Source: Actinomycetota bacterium (GTDB taxonomy: Bacteria > Actinomycetota > Acidimicrobiia > Spongiisociales > UBA4744). From it: a stretch of DNA of 64,000 nt. A program made the position numbers and the translations under genes. Below are positions 32,529 to 40,146 of the stretch, one piece after another (the stretch's first letter is position 1; every line of letters begins with the position of its first letter). The notes under the pieces are model-generated. The model saw nothing but the letters and a program-made list of their open reading frames with translations, was not told the origin of the DNA and searched no databases. Location: positions 1 to 64,000 of the forward strand of contig JAADGS010000031.1 in the NCBI GenBank assembly GCA_013152275.1, written 5' to 3'.

Positions 32529-33698
32529 TCACTCGGGTGGGTACCCGGGACGTCCGGTTTCGATCCAGTCGCTGAAAGCGGCATCTGTCCCGACGTCACA
32601 CGCGGCGTCGACCGACATCAGGTAGCGATGACGGAGGAGGTCGCAGTAGGCCTGGATGGCATCGTGGACTTCCGGAAGGTCCCGAAGACGCTGCAGCGTG
32701 GGTTCGAAAGCGTCGATCCGCCACTGGACGGCTGCGAGGGGAGGGGAGAGTTCGAACTTGACCGCGTGGTAGTACAGGTCATCGAGGATCTGACGGGCCT
32801 GGCGTTCCCCCGCTTCGACTCCGGTCAGCTCTTTGAGCTTGTTGGCGTGGAAGGTGCGCCCTCCTACCCGGGTCCGCACCTCGAGTCGGTCACCTGTGGA
32901 GGCGACGGAGACTTCCTCCACGTGGAAGCCGAGATCGTTGATCCGGTTGATTCGCTCCGCGATCTTGTAGCGCTCGTCGGGTCCCACGACCCACACTGCC
33001 GAGAGTTCGTCCCAGAGGGCGCGATACCGGTCGGCGATATCCTCTCCGAGGGAGAGGTCGGCGTAGTCGAGAGGTACCCCTCGTTCGGCGGCGATGTCGG
33101 CCATCCCGCCGGCAACGTTCTCGGTCATGATCGCCAGATCTTCTTCACGCCGCCCGTCGGTCAAGGTGGGGAGAATGGACGCGGTTTCCGCATCCACCAT
33201 GCGGGTATCAAGACCATCCGCATCCCAGCGATACAGGGTGTTCGAAAGGGAGCAATCACCCCAGAAGCATCCCGCAAGGTGCAGTTGCACGAGGAGCGAG
33301 GCGAACGCATCGAGCATCTGGTTGCGACGGGCGCCGAATCCGGGTCCTTGCAGGAGCTCCCGATATGAAAACGAGTAGTCGAGATAGCGGGTGATGAGTG
33401 CTGCCGAGGGCTCTGCGGCGGCATCGTCTGCCCTCCCGGTCACCAGCCCGATCGCGGTGACGGCCGGTGCATGGAGATCTTCCAGGGTGCGCAGCGCCTC
33501 GTACTCACGACGGGCTGCGTCGGTCGGGAGCTCCTTGATCGCATAGATGCCGAGGCGATAGGCCACGAATCGGACCTCGTGTCGGGAGATTCCACGGGGG
33601 AGGTCGACGAGTCTCTCCGTGGTCCACGTGCTCAAGGGCCGATCCCAGGACAAGTCCAGGAAATCCGGGTGGCCGGGACGAATCGTGAGGTCGGGCAT
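32529..33698 (-). CDS. DUF4032 family protein with kinase-like fold
   Basis: This 389-aa protein matches the DUF4032 family of actinobacteria, whose N-terminal part looks like a lipopolysaccharide/Kdo kinase-type fold. Residues near GDCSLSNTLYRW and VDAETA resemble catalytic and metal-binding segments of atypical kinases, with a Lys in YAIKELP as a possible ATP-binding lysine. The C-terminal third carries the DUF4032 domain (HANKLKELTGVEAGERQARQILDDLYYH). Substrate and function are unknown. The ATG at 33698 begins MPDLTIRPGHPDFL. Confidence 0.8.
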   Translation of the reverse strand: MPDLTIRPGHPDFLDLSWDRPLSTWTTERLVDLPRGISRHEVRFVAYRLGIYAIKELPTDAARREYEALRTLEDLHAPAVTAIGLVTGRADDAAAEPSAALITRYLDYSFSYRELLQGPGFGARRNQMLDAFASLLVQLHLAGCFWGDCSLSNTLYRWDADGLDTRMVDAETASILPTLTDGRREEDLAIMTENVAGGMADIAAERGVPLDYADLSLGEDIADRYRALWDELSAVWVVGPDERYKIAERINRINDLGFHVEEVSVASTGDRLEVRTRVGGRTFHANKLKELTGVEAGERQARQILDDLYYHAVKFELSPPLAAVQWRIDAFEPTLQRLRDLPEVHDAIQAYCDLLRHRYLMSVDAACDVGTDAAFSDWIETGRPGYPPE

Positions 33699-33766
33699 GG
33701 GGTGAACGCTAGTACCACCTCTCCGGATGCCGTTCGCAGTCTCCTCCTATCCTCGGTTGCACGCAG

Positions 33767-34001
33767 TTGCCCATCAGGGTCGAACTGGAACGGGGTGAGC
33801 GGCCGGGGCCGATCCGGGGATGGGGAACCCACCGAGTTGGCCGTCACTCTGCTGCGCGAGGCGTGCCCGTGTGCCGTATGCGAGGGAGCGGCCGGCGGTT
33901 GGCAGAATCGTTCGGTCACGATCGCGAACATCGAGGAATCCGGGGCGCACGGACTGCGTCTGGTGCTCGCACCCGACGGTCATCAGGCGTCTGTCGAGTG
34001 A
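33767..34001 (+). pseudogene. DUF971-like gene, apparently frameshifted
   Basis: The frame ending at 34001 encodes ELAVTLLREACPCAVCEGAAGG and later IEESGAHGLRLVLAPDGH, the typical DUF971 pattern with the CPCAxC core. The expected N-terminal strand (LPIRVELERGERPGPIRGW) is encoded just upstream but in a different frame, starting about 33767; the switch lies near 33800-33835. Either the gene is broken or the sequence has an indel. If translation is intact in the second frame, a GTG at 33795 could give a 68-aa protein. DUF971 proteins are linked to iron-sulfur or carnitine-related enzymes, function unclear. Confidence 0.5.
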
Positions 34002-34157
34002 TGCCGGTACGAGGCGCTTCGTATTCCGTATGCGGCCTCGGGTCGATGCGAGACCGCGGGGCGGGTGCGGGGGCTCTCGGTCCCCCGGCGAGCGAAGCGA
34101 CCGATTGGGGGAGAAGAGCGAAGTCCGAAAGGGGGAGTACGGCGAACCGAGGGGCGC

Positions 34158-34709
34158 TCAGGCGGCGAAGACGAGTTGATCTTTCAGCATTGCCGCGACG
34201 ACGGCCGGATCGAACTGGGCGCCTGCGTGAAGCTTGAGTTCGCCCAACGCGATCTCTGCGGAGAGTGCCGGCTGGTAGGGCCGCTCACTGGTGATGGCGT
34301 CGAAGGCGTCGGCGACGAAGAGGATGCGGGAGAGATGGGGAATGGCGGTTCCCGAGAGGCCGTATGGGTAGCCGCCACCATCGAAGCGTTCATGGTGGAA
34401 CAGGACCGCCGTGGCGATGTCGGGGTGGACGAGTCCGTCGAGGAGGGAGAATCCTTCTGCCGGGTGGCGGCGCATCTCGTCCCACTCTCGGTCGGCGAGC
34501 GGGCCGGGCTTGTTGACGAGCTTGCTGTCGATGCGGATCTTGCCGATATCGTGTAGATGGGCCGTCATGTGCAGCCGTCGCAGTTGTTCGGCGTCGAGGC
34601 CGAGTCGGGTCCCGAGTGTCGTCGCGATACGGGCAACCCGCGTCCCATGGTCCGCCAGCCACGTTTCCTGCTGCGAGATGAGGTCCGTGAACGTCTCGAT
34701 GGTGTTCAT
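34158..34709 (-). CDS. HD-GYP domain phosphodiesterase
   Basis: The 183-aa product is a stand-alone HD-GYP domain: metal-binding HD in HLHDIGKIRIDS (His53, Asp54), HHERFDGGGYP (the GYP motif) and ADAFDAITSERPYQ. Such enzymes hydrolyse cyclic di-GMP to pGpG or GMP. No receiver or sensor domain is present. The start at 34709 (MNTIETFTDL) has GGAAGG upstream; a GTG at 34748 has none. No cyclase for c-di-GMP is visible nearby. It is divergent from the following gene. Confidence 0.87.
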   Translation of the reverse strand: MNTIETFTDLISQQETWLADHGTRVARIATTLGTRLGLDAEQLRRLHMTAHLHDIGKIRIDSKLVNKPGPLADREWDEMRRHPAEGFSLLDGLVHPDIATAVLFHHERFDGGGYPYGLSGTAIPHLSRILFVADAFDAITSERPYQPALSAEIALGELKLHAGAQFDPAVVAAMLKDQLVFAA

Positions 34710-34827
34710 AACGCCTTCCAACTCCCACCACGGTGCGTAGTTTGCCACGCGCGGAGGGTGATGTCACGCGAAATAGGCCGAAGGGCCTACAGGCATCCTC
34801 TGGTCCCACGGGGGTACAGGGCCCGGA

Positions 34828-35466
34828 GTGAGCAAGAATGTGGGCATGGACATTGCGGTGAATCTCGTGCAGGCATACCTTCGCGTCAACGGCTATCTGA
34901 CGATCACCGAGTTCGAAGTGCAGCGCAGGCGCAGCGATGGCACGTATGAGACCGCGACGGACGTCGATATCATCGCGCTTCGCCTTCCGGGGCAGGTGTA
35001 TCAGGGTGATCCCCACGAAGACACCGATTGCCAGATGCTGCTCATTCGCGACGAGGAGCTGCGCCTGGGACCGGAGGTCATCGATGTGATTCTCGGTGAG
35101 GTGAAGGAGGGGCAGGCCGAGTTCAACCCCGGACTGAAGCGACACGAGGTGTTGCACTCCGTACTCCGGCGCCTCGACTGGCTCTACACGTCACCACTCG
35201 ACGAGGTCGTCGATGCCGTGCACCGCCATGGCCTGTCGGAGACTCCGGCAAGGGGCGGCGGTACCGTCCGAACGCGACTCGTCGCGTTCGGACGCAGTCA
35301 GAAGACCGATCTGCACACCATCTCGTTGACTCATGTCGTCGAGACGATGCTCGACTACCTGCATCAGTTCGAAGACGTTCTGCGGCCGGCGACCTACAAG
35401 AACCCCGCGCCGGCACTGCTCAATCTGCTCGTGAAGACGGGCTTCGTGATCGGCAAGAAGGACTGA
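34828..35466 (+). CDS. Hypothetical protein with PD-(D/E)XK-like pattern
   Basis: A 212-aa protein without a family I can name. The pattern TATDVDIIALRLPG (Asp45/Asp47) followed by ILGEVKEG (Glu91, Lys93) fits the D...ExK core of the restriction-endonuclease-like fold, and a helical region with conserved-looking basic residues follows. This similarity is weak and based on reading alone. The start is uncertain: GTG 34828 or ATG 34846. It is single and divergent from the HD-GYP gene; no methylase is near. Confidence 0.65.
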   Translation: MSKNVGMDIAVNLVQAYLRVNGYLTITEFEVQRRRSDGTYETATDVDIIALRLPGQVYQGDPHEDTDCQMLLIRDEELRLGPEVIDVILGEVKEGQAEFNPGLKRHEVLHSVLRRLDWLYTSPLDEVVDAVHRHGLSETPARGGGTVRTRLVAFGRSQKTDLHTISLTHVVETMLDYLHQFEDVLRPATYKNPAPALLNLLVKTGFVIGKKD

Positions 35467-35471
35467 CAGGC

Positions 35472-36260
35472 TCAGGAGCCCTGTCGATCGTCCATGATCG
35501 CTTCGACGGCCTCGCGATGCTCTTGCGTGTGGTGGGCGATCGCCTGGAAGGCGGCCGTCATATCGAGGAATGCATCGAAGTCGGTGTTCCTGGCATGTCG
35601 CAAGAGACGTTTGGTGAGCCGAACGGCATGGGGAGGCTTGGCCGTGATGGTGTGGGCGAGGTCGTCGACCCGTTCCATGAGGTGATCCGTCTCCGTCAGC
35701 TCGAGCACGAGGCCGAGAGCGAGTGCCTCGTCGGCCTCGACGAGTCTGCCGGTGAAGATGAGCTCGGTGGCGCGTTGCCATCCGACGATACGGGGGAGGA
35801 TCCAGGCACCGCCGTCACCCGGCACGAGGCCAAGGTTGACGGCAGGTTGTCCCAGGCGTGCGGCACGGGAGGCGATTCTCAGGTCGCAGATGAGGGCGAG
35901 ATCACAGCCTCCTCCGACGGCGGGGCCGTTGATTGCAGCGATGGTCACCAGATCGAGAGATGCGACCGTGCGCATGAGCCGGAGGACGCTCGTCCTGTAG
36001 GACTCCGCGATGCGTCGTGCAGATCCCTCGAAGATCCCCTCACCGGCCTGCATGTCCTTCAGATTGCCACCGGCGCTGAAGGCGCTGCCTGCACCGGTGA
36101 GGATGAGCACCGACAGACCGGAATCGTCCTTGATCGTGTCGAGGGACGTGAGGAGACCTTCCAGGACGCCCGTTCCGGTCAAGGCGTTGCGCACGGAGGG
36201 GCGGTTCATCGTAAGCGTGGCGATGCGGCCTTCGACCGAGAGCAGCGTTGCGCCGCTCAT
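35472..36260 (-). CDS. Enoyl-CoA hydratase/isomerase (crotonase family)
   Basis: The 262-aa product has the crotonase oxyanion-hole motifs AFSAGGNLKDM and NGPAVGGGCDLALICDLRIA and the segment GLVPGDGGAWILPR with an active-site Asp/Glu region. It probably hydrates or isomerises acyl-CoA esters in fatty acid or aromatic/amino acid degradation; specificity is not readable. It is the last gene of a minus-strand operon; the upstream BtpA-family gene ends in a 4-bp overlap with its ATG. Confidence 0.87.
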   Translation of the reverse strand: MSGATLLSVEGRIATLTMNRPSVRNALTGTGVLEGLLTSLDTIKDDSGLSVLILTGAGSAFSAGGNLKDMQAGEGIFEGSARRIAESYRTSVLRLMRTVASLDLVTIAAINGPAVGGGCDLALICDLRIASRAARLGQPAVNLGLVPGDGGAWILPRIVGWQRATELIFTGRLVEADEALALGLVLELTETDHLMERVDDLAHTITAKPPHAVRLTKRLLRHARNTDFDAFLDMTAAFQAIAHHTQEHREAVEAIMDDRQGS

Positions 36261-37036
36261 CCGGAAGCCTTGCCTGCGGCGGCGACGAATGCGGCTGCGC
36301 GGTCGGGATCGACGGGATTCGTCGTACGGCCATCGACCTCGATTGCCGTCCCGACGATCACCCCGTCGGCGTGCTGCAGGATCCGCTCGATCGTGTCGAT
36401 GCTCGCTCCGGACCCGACGAAGACGGGAAGCCTCGGGCAGGCTGTCCTCACCTCGTCGATGATGGCGATCTCGGTCGGCTTTCCCGTTCCGGTGCCGGAG
36501 ACGACGATCGCGTCGGCGCCACCGCGCTCACAGAGGTCCTCCGTCGCCTGAGCGAGCGTGAGACCGGCGGGCGGAACGGCATGTTTGACGAACACGTCGG
36601 CGAGAATCTCGATATCCGGGCCAAGCGACGATCGCAGGCGCGAGAGCTCCGCAGCCCGGCCCCCGAGCACACCCTGATCGGTGAACATCGTGCCGGTCAG
36701 GACGTTGACACGAATGAACGATGCGTCGCATGCCGCGGCAATCGAGAGTGCGCTCAGCGCGTCGTTCCGGAGTACGTTGACCCCGACGGGGATGGACGTC
36801 GCGGCGATGACGGCGCTGATCGTCCGGGCCATGGCCGCGACGGTTGCCGGGGGAACGGCATCGGCAAAGAAAGGAGCGTCACCGAAGTTCTCGACGAGGA
36901 CGGCGTCGAATCCGGCTCGTTCGAGTGCGACGGCGTCGTCGATGGCGCGCTGGACGACCGAGCGCATGTTGTCGGCGAAACGGGGGGCTCCCACCAGGGC
37001 GCCGAGATGCACCATGCCGATGAGCGGACCCGGCAT
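36257..37036 (-). CDS. BtpA/SgcQ family TIM-barrel protein
   Basis: A 259-aa protein of the BtpA family, beginning GPLIGMVHLGALVGAP with the barrel segments FDAVLVENFGDAPF, IPVGVNVLRNDALSALSIAAACDASFIRVNV and GTGTGKPTEIAII. BtpA is linked to photosystem I assembly in cyanobacteria, and other members (SgcQ) occur in sugar operons, so in a non-phototroph the role is unknown. The start at 37036 overlaps the stop of the TIGR03084 gene by one base (TGATG). Confidence 0.82.
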   Translation of the reverse strand: MPGPLIGMVHLGALVGAPRFADNMRSVVQRAIDDAVALERAGFDAVLVENFGDAPFFADAVPPATVAAMARTISAVIAATSIPVGVNVLRNDALSALSIAAACDASFIRVNVLTGTMFTDQGVLGGRAAELSRLRSSLGPDIEILADVFVKHAVPPAGLTLAQATEDLCERGGADAIVVSGTGTGKPTEIAIIDEVRTACPRLPVFVGSGASIDTIERILQHADGVIVGTAIEVDGRTTNPVDPDRAAAFVAAAGKASG

Positions 37037-37770
37037 CAAACGGCGGTGCTGGCAATCAGGAGGGCAAGCTCGGCTGTCTCGCCCTCCGCGGAGAGCGACG
37101 TCTCCGAGGCAGGGATGCGCCGCACCGCGACGCGGCACCATTCACCTGCGGAGCCTTTGATGCGCTGGCCGGAGTCCTCGGGGCCGTAGACCCATTTGGC
37201 GTAGCCGGGGCCGATCACCTCCACGCGAACCGGTGCGTAGGCATGGCCGGCTCTCTTGAATGCATGCGGGAGGGTTCGCCAGGCGAGCCACGCGATGTGG
37301 CGGAGCCTCGGTGTGTCCTCCATCGGAACGTCGGCAACGGTCTGAACGTCGAGTCCGAATGCCCATGCCTCGGCGAGACGCGCCGTCGCGAACGTCTGGG
37401 CGGAGACATCGTCGACGAACCAGGGGATTCGCTGGGATCGAGTCATGCGCGAGAGAGCGTCGACGACGCCGGCGCGCGCCCCACGCCACCATTCGATGAC
37501 ATCCTGAGGGCGCATCGAACGCCCGCGATCGATCCCGGAAGTGGCGATCTCGTCGAGTGAAGCGTAGGTCTCGGCCTCGGCCAACGGGGCACGACCCTCC
37601 TGAAGCACTCGGAGTGCGAACTCCTCCGAGGACGCGAGAAACGCGACGATATCCTGGATGGACCAGTTGTTGGTCGGGGTCTTCCGTTTCCAATCGCGTA
37701 TAGCGATCTTCTGCAACAACTGATCGAGTGCCTGTTCTTCGGCAACCAAGTCTGAAAGGATCTCACGCAC
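37036..37770 (-). CDS. TIGR03084 family metal-binding (MDMPI-N-like) protein
   Basis: The 244-aa product has an N-terminal mycothiol-dependent maleylpyruvate isomerase/DinB-like helical bundle (LVAEEQALDQLLQKI ... NWSIQDIVAFLASSEEF) and a second domain in the TIGR03084 style (WAFGLDVQTVADV, PRLRHIAWLAWRTLPHAF). Members are actinobacterial, with presumed metal-binding His/Asp/Glu ligands and unknown substrate. It is the first gene of a three-gene operon with the BtpA and crotonase genes. ATG at 37770; no strong ribosome-binding site. Confidence 0.8.
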   Translation of the reverse strand: MREILSDLVAEEQALDQLLQKIAIRDWKRKTPTNNWSIQDIVAFLASSEEFALRVLQEGRAPLAEAETYASLDEIATSGIDRGRSMRPQDVIEWWRGARAGVVDALSRMTRSQRIPWFVDDVSAQTFATARLAEAWAFGLDVQTVADVPMEDTPRLRHIAWLAWRTLPHAFKRAGHAYAPVRVEVIGPGYAKWVYGPEDSGQRIKGSAGEWCRVAVRRIPASETSLSAEGETAELALLIASTAV

Positions 37771-37908
37771 AATCCCACAGGATAGTGCAATCAGAGGGGC
37801 CCGAGACGCCCTGGCCTCACATCGTTTGTTCGTGTCCCGTCTCCGGAATCCCGCGCGGACACGTGGGAAGAACCCGCTCGAGGGACGATCGATCCGGCAG
37901 TTCCGTGA

Positions 37909-38979
37909 TCAGATGTTGAAGGTCGGTGGCGGATGCACGACCGGGCGCGGTTCGACGAGTTCGTTCAAGGCGTCGACAAACTGGCGGAGGCGCCCGTAGG
38001 AGCGTCTGGTGAAATGCAGGGCCACGCGGCTCGCATCGATGGAATCGCCGTCCTTGACCTCTGCCGGTGTGGCTTCGATGACTTCGATGGCGCCTTTGGC
38101 GACGATGTCGGAGAATTCCTCGTTGAGCCGCGCGAGGTCCTCGGCGCTCGGTGCCTGGTGGAGGCGGATGATGAGCAGGCCGTCGACGTAACGCTGCGAC
38201 TGGTAGTTGGCGTAGAAATGGCAGATCTCGTCAACCGCGTTCTCCACGCTGCTCGTCGTCTTGTAGATGCTGAGGTCGTCGGGTGAGATCAGACCCTTGC
38301 CCAGGAGATCCTCTCGAACGAACTGGTTGAACGTCTCCCAGTAGCCGGTTCCCTCGGCTTCGAGGAGCACGATCGGGTGCAGGTCGCTCTTGCCGGTCTG
38401 GACCAGCGTCAGCAGTTCGAACGTCTCGTCCATGGTTCCGAATCCTCCGGGGAACAGGGCGAAGGCGTGTGACTCCTTGATGAATCCGACCTTGCGGGTA
38501 AAGAAGTACTTGAAGTTGATGATGCGTTCCGTGTCCAGATAAGGATTCGCGGAGTCTTCGAACGGGAGCCGGATGTTGACACCGAACGAGTGATCCGCCC
38601 CCGCACCCTCGTTGCCCGCCTGCATGATCCCCGGTCCGGCACCGGTCACGACCATCCAGCCACGTTCATGCACCATCGTGCGGGCGAAGTCGTAGGCGAG
38701 CTGATAGTTCGGTTCGCCCTTACCGGTCCTTGCCGATCCGAAGACGGTCACCTTCGGGATGTCGCGATATCGGGAGAACACGAGTGTCGAGTACCGCATC
38801 TCCTTGACGGCCGCGTTGATGAGCTTGACATCGCCCCGGTCTGCACGGTCGTGATACAGCTTGATCGCCGACACGATCAGTTCCCTCACCAGGTCCTCGT
38901 GTGCACCGTCGCCGGCAGCTTCGAGAAGCTCATCGATCATCCTGGCAAGCTTGTCCTGTCCGGTGGAGTAGGGCCGCAT
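37909..38979 (-). CDS. LOG family (TIGR00730-like) Rossmann-fold protein
   Basis: A 356-aa member of the LOG/lysine-decarboxylase-like family, with VTVFGSARTGKGEPNY, TGAGPGIMQAGNEGA and the PGGFGTMDETFE motif that holds the catalytic Glu. Short relatives hydrolyse cytokinin riboside 5'-monophosphates; this longer form, with an N-terminal helical part and a C-terminal domain ending PPPTFNI, resembles the nucleotide nucleosidase branch, so nucleotide 5'-monophosphate hydrolysis is possible. The start at 38979 (MRPYSTGQDK) is chosen from homology; an ATG at 39018 lies upstream. Confidence 0.85.
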   Translation of the reverse strand: MRPYSTGQDKLARMIDELLEAAGDGAHEDLVRELIVSAIKLYHDRADRGDVKLINAAVKEMRYSTLVFSRYRDIPKVTVFGSARTGKGEPNYQLAYDFARTMVHERGWMVVTGAGPGIMQAGNEGAGADHSFGVNIRLPFEDSANPYLDTERIINFKYFFTRKVGFIKESHAFALFPGGFGTMDETFELLTLVQTGKSDLHPIVLLEAEGTGYWETFNQFVREDLLGKGLISPDDLSIYKTTSSVENAVDEICHFYANYQSQRYVDGLLIIRLHQAPSAEDLARLNEEFSDIVAKGAIEVIEATPAEVKDGDSIDASRVALHFTRRSYGRLRQFVDALNELVEPRPVVHPPPTFNI

Positions 38980-39138
38980 CGGCAGAGGGTACCGCAGGAA
39001 GCCGTGTAGGGCTTTCATGGGGGAGCGCGACGGGCCGAGTGCGGCGAGGCGCGGCCGTGTGCTGCATCGAGGGAGCACGGCAAGGTGCCGCCCTCGCGTT
39101 GCGGGCGATACCCAGTTCAGCCTTCTCCTGACGGGCCG

Positions 39139-40146
39139 TCAACCGGGTCGGTCGTTCTCGAATGGTGGTTCGGGCGGTCCCTTGCGCACAACGGCACTCC
39201 AGACGGTCTCATAATGATCCCGGTCGTACGGATCGACATGGGGAAGCACGAAGTCCTGCCATGCCCGGCGCAAGGGATCGTCGGCCTCCGCGAACACGGC
39301 CAATCCGGTCGGCACCCGGTCGAGGACGGTCCGTAGGCTCATCGGTGTCTCGACCCTGGTGCCGGCATCCCTTGCCTGAAAGGACTCGTTGACCTCCACG
39401 GCCAGCCGGGCGATTGCATCGACGAACACCGTCTTCAACGTCGGGTATCGCCTCCGCAGCATCTCTTGGAGCTGTTCCCCGCTGGGAAATTCCTTCTCCC
39501 AGATGACCCATCGGTCTGCAAAAGCCTTGTTGAGGGTCTGGGTTCCTGCGTAGTCCCTCAGGTCGGTCGGGTTCATCGTCCCAAACAGGCGGACATCGTC
39601 GCGGAGGCGCACGGTGTCTCCGTTCGGCAGGTCGAGACTCTGGTAGCGGTCGAGCAGACCATGGAGGGCGAAGAGCGTCTCCGCACCGGCCGCGTTGAGT
39701 TCCGACAGGTTGACGAGTGCAGGTCCCCGCAGCGCCCTGGTGATGTCCCCATCCTCCCAGCGACTCTCCGTGCCACCCTTGCCGTCACCGTGCAACTGGG
39801 TCGATCCGATCAGCGTGACGTCTCTCACTTCGCCGGTGAGGGGAATCCGGTAGTAGGGGAGGCGAAGCAGCGCTGCGAACTGTTCGATGTCGTGATCCTT
39901 GCCGGTGCCCATGTGGCCGCGGACGGCAACGTGGAGGGGGACGAATGCGGGCCCTGTGGAGCGACGCACCCGTTCGATGGCGGCAAAACGGTACAACATG
40001 CCCAGATCCACGTAGTACGGGTCGGGTTCCGGAATCTTTCCGACGCGTTGGGCACGGTCGAAGAAGCCTTCAGGAACTTCGAAGACTTCGAGACGAATCG
40101 GTCTGCCCTCTCCTGTCGGGTCGGTGAACGTAACGGTGTCAGCCAC
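39139..40146 (-). CDS. CobS-like AAA+ ATPase with altered Walker residues
   Basis: The 335-aa product resembles the CobS/MoxR AAA+ group (RGHMGTGKDHDIEQFAALLRLP). The P-loop ends GKD rather than GKS/T, and the Walker B position reads LVNLSELN, with Ser where an Asp is expected, although the following Glu remains. Sensor 1 FGTMNP and a possible Arg finger (FADRW) are present. ATP hydrolysis may therefore be impaired. A GTG at 40146 is the likely start because AAGGAG lies seven bases upstream; it overlaps the stop of the vWA gene by 8 bp. The pair probably functions as an AAA+/vWA machine. Confidence 0.82.
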   Translation of the reverse strand: MADTVTFTDPTGEGRPIRLEVFEVPEGFFDRAQRVGKIPEPDPYYVDLGMLYRFAAIERVRRSTGPAFVPLHVAVRGHMGTGKDHDIEQFAALLRLPYYRIPLTGEVRDVTLIGSTQLHGDGKGGTESRWEDGDITRALRGPALVNLSELNAAGAETLFALHGLLDRYQSLDLPNGDTVRLRDDVRLFGTMNPTDLRDYAGTQTLNKAFADRWVIWEKEFPSGEQLQEMLRRRYPTLKTVFVDAIARLAVEVNESFQARDAGTRVETPMSLRTVLDRVPTGLAVFAEADDPLRRAWQDFVLPHVDPYDRDHYETVWSAVVRKGPPEPPFENDRPG

